Assembly (NCBI GenBank): GCA_963715675.1
Contig: OY970265.1
Coordinates: forward strand, 1,116,001 to 1,180,000
DNA from: DASVWZ01 sp963715675
GTDB taxonomy: Bacteria; Acidobacteriota; Terriglobia; Terriglobales; Acidobacteriaceae
Direction of reading: 5' to 3'
Length of the DNA: 64,000 nt
Shown here: piece by piece, positions 61,873 to 64,000 of the stretch
Numbering within the stretch: the stretch's first letter is position 1
Layout of the letters: each line of letters starts with the position of its first letter
The notes under the pieces: generated by a model
What the model was told of the DNA's origin: nothing
Database searches by the model: none
What the model saw: the letters and a program-made list of their open reading frames with translations, nothing else
Program-made: the position numbers and the translations under genes

Positions 61873-62082
61873 ATGTATCACTATGATCCCAACACGGCTC
61901 TCGAAGAACTGACCGAAGAAGCAATCTTGCCGAACCCGGTGCATGTGCGCGACATGATGCTGCGCAAGCATCTCTCGGCCGACAAGTCACTCGAGTTGAA
62001 CCGGGTGTTTCTCGAGTACCAGAAATTCTTCGGCGAGACCCTGAAGCTGGGCAAAGAGATCCTGAAGCAGTTGGCCGGGTAA
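61873..62082 (+). CDS. Small acidic helical protein, unknown
   Basis: A 69-residue protein rich in helix formers (ALEELTEEAIL, LRKHLSADKSLELNRVFLEY, GETLKLGKEILKQLAG). No membrane span, no signal peptide. I do not recognise it. Its start follows the repeat tract and its stop lies just before a strong hairpin. A separate small transcript is likely. Confidence 0.6.
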   Translation: MYHYDPNTALEELTEEAILPNPVHVRDMMLRKHLSADKSLELNRVFLEYQKFFGETLKLGKEILKQLAG

Positions 62083-62089
62083 AGCTGTA

Positions 62090-62125
62090 CACGTGGGGAC
62101 AGCCGCCCTCGGCTGTCCCCACGTG
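62090..62125. repeat. 16-bp perfect hairpin repeat
   Basis: CACGTGGGGACAGCCG / CGGCTGTCCCCACGTG with a 4-base loop (62106-62109). It could act as a terminator for the small gene before it, or be a dispersed REP-like element; no T-tract follows. Confidence 0.65.
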
Positions 62126-62182
62126 GTTCGTCTCTGCAATCATTTACAATATTCCTTCCTCAGCTACTCAGGACTCATCACT

Positions 62183-63975
62183 ATGCATCGCTGGTCGGAA
62201 CTGTTTATTCCTACGCTGCGCGAGGCTCCGGCGGACGCCGAAGTCGCCAGCCACAAGTTTCTGGTGCGGGCGGGCTACATTCGCCAGTTGGCCGCCGGAA
62301 TCTACTCGTATCTCTTCTTCGGGCAGCGCTCGTTCAACAAGATCATGGGAATTGTCCGCGAGGAAATGGACAAGATTGGCCAGGAGTTCTATTTGCCGGC
62401 CCTGCATCCTCGCGAGATCTGGGAGGCGAGCGGGCGCTGGCCGGTCATGGGCGAAAACCTGTTCCGCCTGAAGGACCGCAAGGGCGCCGATCTTTGTCTG
62501 GGCATGACGGAGGAAGAAGTCATGACCGAGATCGCCCGCAAGGAGCTGCGCAGTTACAAGCAACTGCCGCAGATCTGGTATCAGATTGCGCCCAAATTCC
62601 GCGATGAGCCTCGTCCCAAGTCCGGTCTGCTGCGGGTGCGCCAGTTCATGATGAAGGATTCCTATTCCTTCGACATCGACGGGGCCGGCCTCGACGTGTC
62701 CTACCTCAAGCACTATGACGCTTATTGCCGCATCTTCGACCGCTGCGGGTTGAAGTATGTGGTGGTGGAGGCAGACTCGGGCGCCATGGGCGGATCCCAG
62801 TCGCACGAGTTCATGGTGCGCACCCCGCGGGCGAAGATCAGGTGGTAAGTTGCGCCAGTTGCAACTACGCCGCGAACATGGAGAAGGCGAGTTCAAAGCT
62901 CGACGCAGTCGAGGACCTGGCGCCGGAGGGGAATGGCAAGCCTCTCGAAGTACACACGCCAGGTCAGAAAACGATTGAGAATGTCGCGCGCTTTCTTGGC
63001 GTGAACCCAGAACAGACAATCAAAACGCTGATATTCACAGCGCATAAGTATCGAGGAGAGCAGGCACCTGCCTCCATCCGTGGTGCGGTCGGTCATCAGC
63101 GGGTGATGGTTCTGCTGCGCGGTGATCACCGGTTGAACGAGTCTAAGTTGGCGACTTTCTTAGGGCCCAAGGGCTGGGATCTTTTTTATCCCACTGAGGA
63201 AGATGTGATCGAACGGGAGTTCAACGCGCCGATTGGCTTTCTTGGACCCGTGGATCTCAAGTGGACCCCGAGCGACGTGCAGCAAGAACCACTGATCATT
63301 GTCCTTGACAAGGCCCTGCAAGGCCGCAAGAACCTGATCTCCGGGGCTAATAAAGAGGACTATCACCTCAAGAACGTGACGCCGGAGCAGGATTTTCACG
63401 CCACCGCCTACGCCGATCTGCGCAGTGTGACGGCGGGCGAAGCCTGTACCAACTGCGGCGGGCTCCTGCAGATCGACACCGCGGTGGAAGTCGGCCACAT
63501 TTTCAAGTTGGGCTACAAGTATTCTCAGTCCATGGGCGCCCGGGTTCTGGACCGCCATGGCAAGGAAGTTACCCCGATTATGGGTAGCTACGGCATCGGG
63601 ATCGAGCGGATCCTGACGGCTTCCATCGAACAGAACCACGACGAGAACGGCTTCTGGCTCCCCCCGCAGATCGCGCCGTTTGAAATTGTGGTTACCCCAA
63701 CCAACACCTCCGACGAGAAGCTATTGAATACTGCCATTGACATCGCCCACCGTCTCGAGTCCGCCGGCTACGAGGTGTTACTAGACGACCGGGACGAACG
63801 GCCGGGGGTAAAGTTCAAAGACGCTGACCTGGTGGGCATTCCCTTTCGTGTCAACGTGGGGAAGAAGGTTACCGAAGGTACTGTGGAAGTGGTTCAGCGC
63901 TCGACTCGCCAAATGCAGGATGCTAGCATCAGCGCAATAACCGATTACTTTGAGTCTTTGGCCCCGGTGCGCTGA
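62183..63975 (+). CDS. proS: Proline--tRNA ligase, interrupted by a frameshift
   Basis: A class II synthetase charging tRNA-Pro, with an insertion-type editing domain. The first part (ATG 62183, MHRWSELFIPTLREAPADAE) ends early at 62848. The second (to 63975) continues in another frame: from GEDQVVSCASCNYAANMEK through the YbaK-like editing domain (VARFLGVNPEQTIKTL) to GSYGIGIERI (motif 3) and the C-terminal anticodon domain. One C is missing in the run at 62823-62826 (expected TPAGED). The gene is essential, so an assembly or sequencing error is likeliest. Confidence 0.9.
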
Positions 63976-64000
63976 AATCTCCGCTTGCGCGCTGGGAACT

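Overview
The window looks like chromosomal DNA of an Acidobacteriota member (Terriglobia/Koribacter-like). This is an inference from three things: high-GC coding sequence, several secreted HAF and YVTN propeller proteins, and a mix of housekeeping genes in family forms I associate with that phylum. No rRNA, tRNA, CRISPR array, prophage or insertion sequence was recognised by eye. Most of the window is ordinary core genome; the interest lies in a few genes and in the intergenic DNA.

Layout. 1-9.6 kb: 3' end of glmS, a flavin reductase, a secreted protein, leuS with a membrane protein, an alcohol dehydrogenase, and aroF overlapping a YVTN propeller gene. 9.7-12.6 kb: small secreted proteins, including a three-repeat Cys-containing protein and a HAF-repeat protein, with two copies of a conserved structured RNA-like motif. 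12.6-24.3 kb: secA, a ligase-carrier-acyltransferase fusion, a tandem paralogue pair, two Xer recombinases, DUF72 and a stand-alone LigD-type polymerase. 24.5-31.6 kb: an M16 peptidase pair, a broken Rieske ferredoxin, an HD-GYP protein, a CYTH protein and a DedA-rhodanese gene.

31.8-36.8 kb is a compact minus-strand block: secreted protein, two membrane proteins, GntR regulator, ABC ATPase, ABC permease and DUF2306-TPR protein. It is preceded by a perfect 28-bp palindrome that is a good operator candidate. 37-48.6 kb carries housekeeping genes (RidA, polyprenyl synthase, YajQ, TatD, metG, DinB, methyltransferase, larC, argS, pepA). 48.7-57.8 kb has Smr, cytochrome P460, AraC, citrate synthase, a DUF255 protein, small peptides, a membrane protein and a DUF58 protein. 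57.8-64 kb has an ion channel, kpsF, a propeller protein, small genes and proS.

Most notable: (i) the DedA-rhodanese gene has one in-frame TGA, two codons after the rhodanese active-site Cys. Coding similarity resumes in the same frame beyond it, and a 7-bp hairpin sits at the spacing expected of a bacterial SECIS, so it is a candidate selenoprotein. (ii) Two homologous 60-70-nt elements around the HAF gene keep the same nested helices through compensatory changes, suggesting an undescribed or unrecognised cis-regulatory RNA. (iii) Several genes are damaged (Rieske, proS, a four-helix-bundle gene, a paralogue fragment), so sequencing error must be excluded before the TGA is interpreted.
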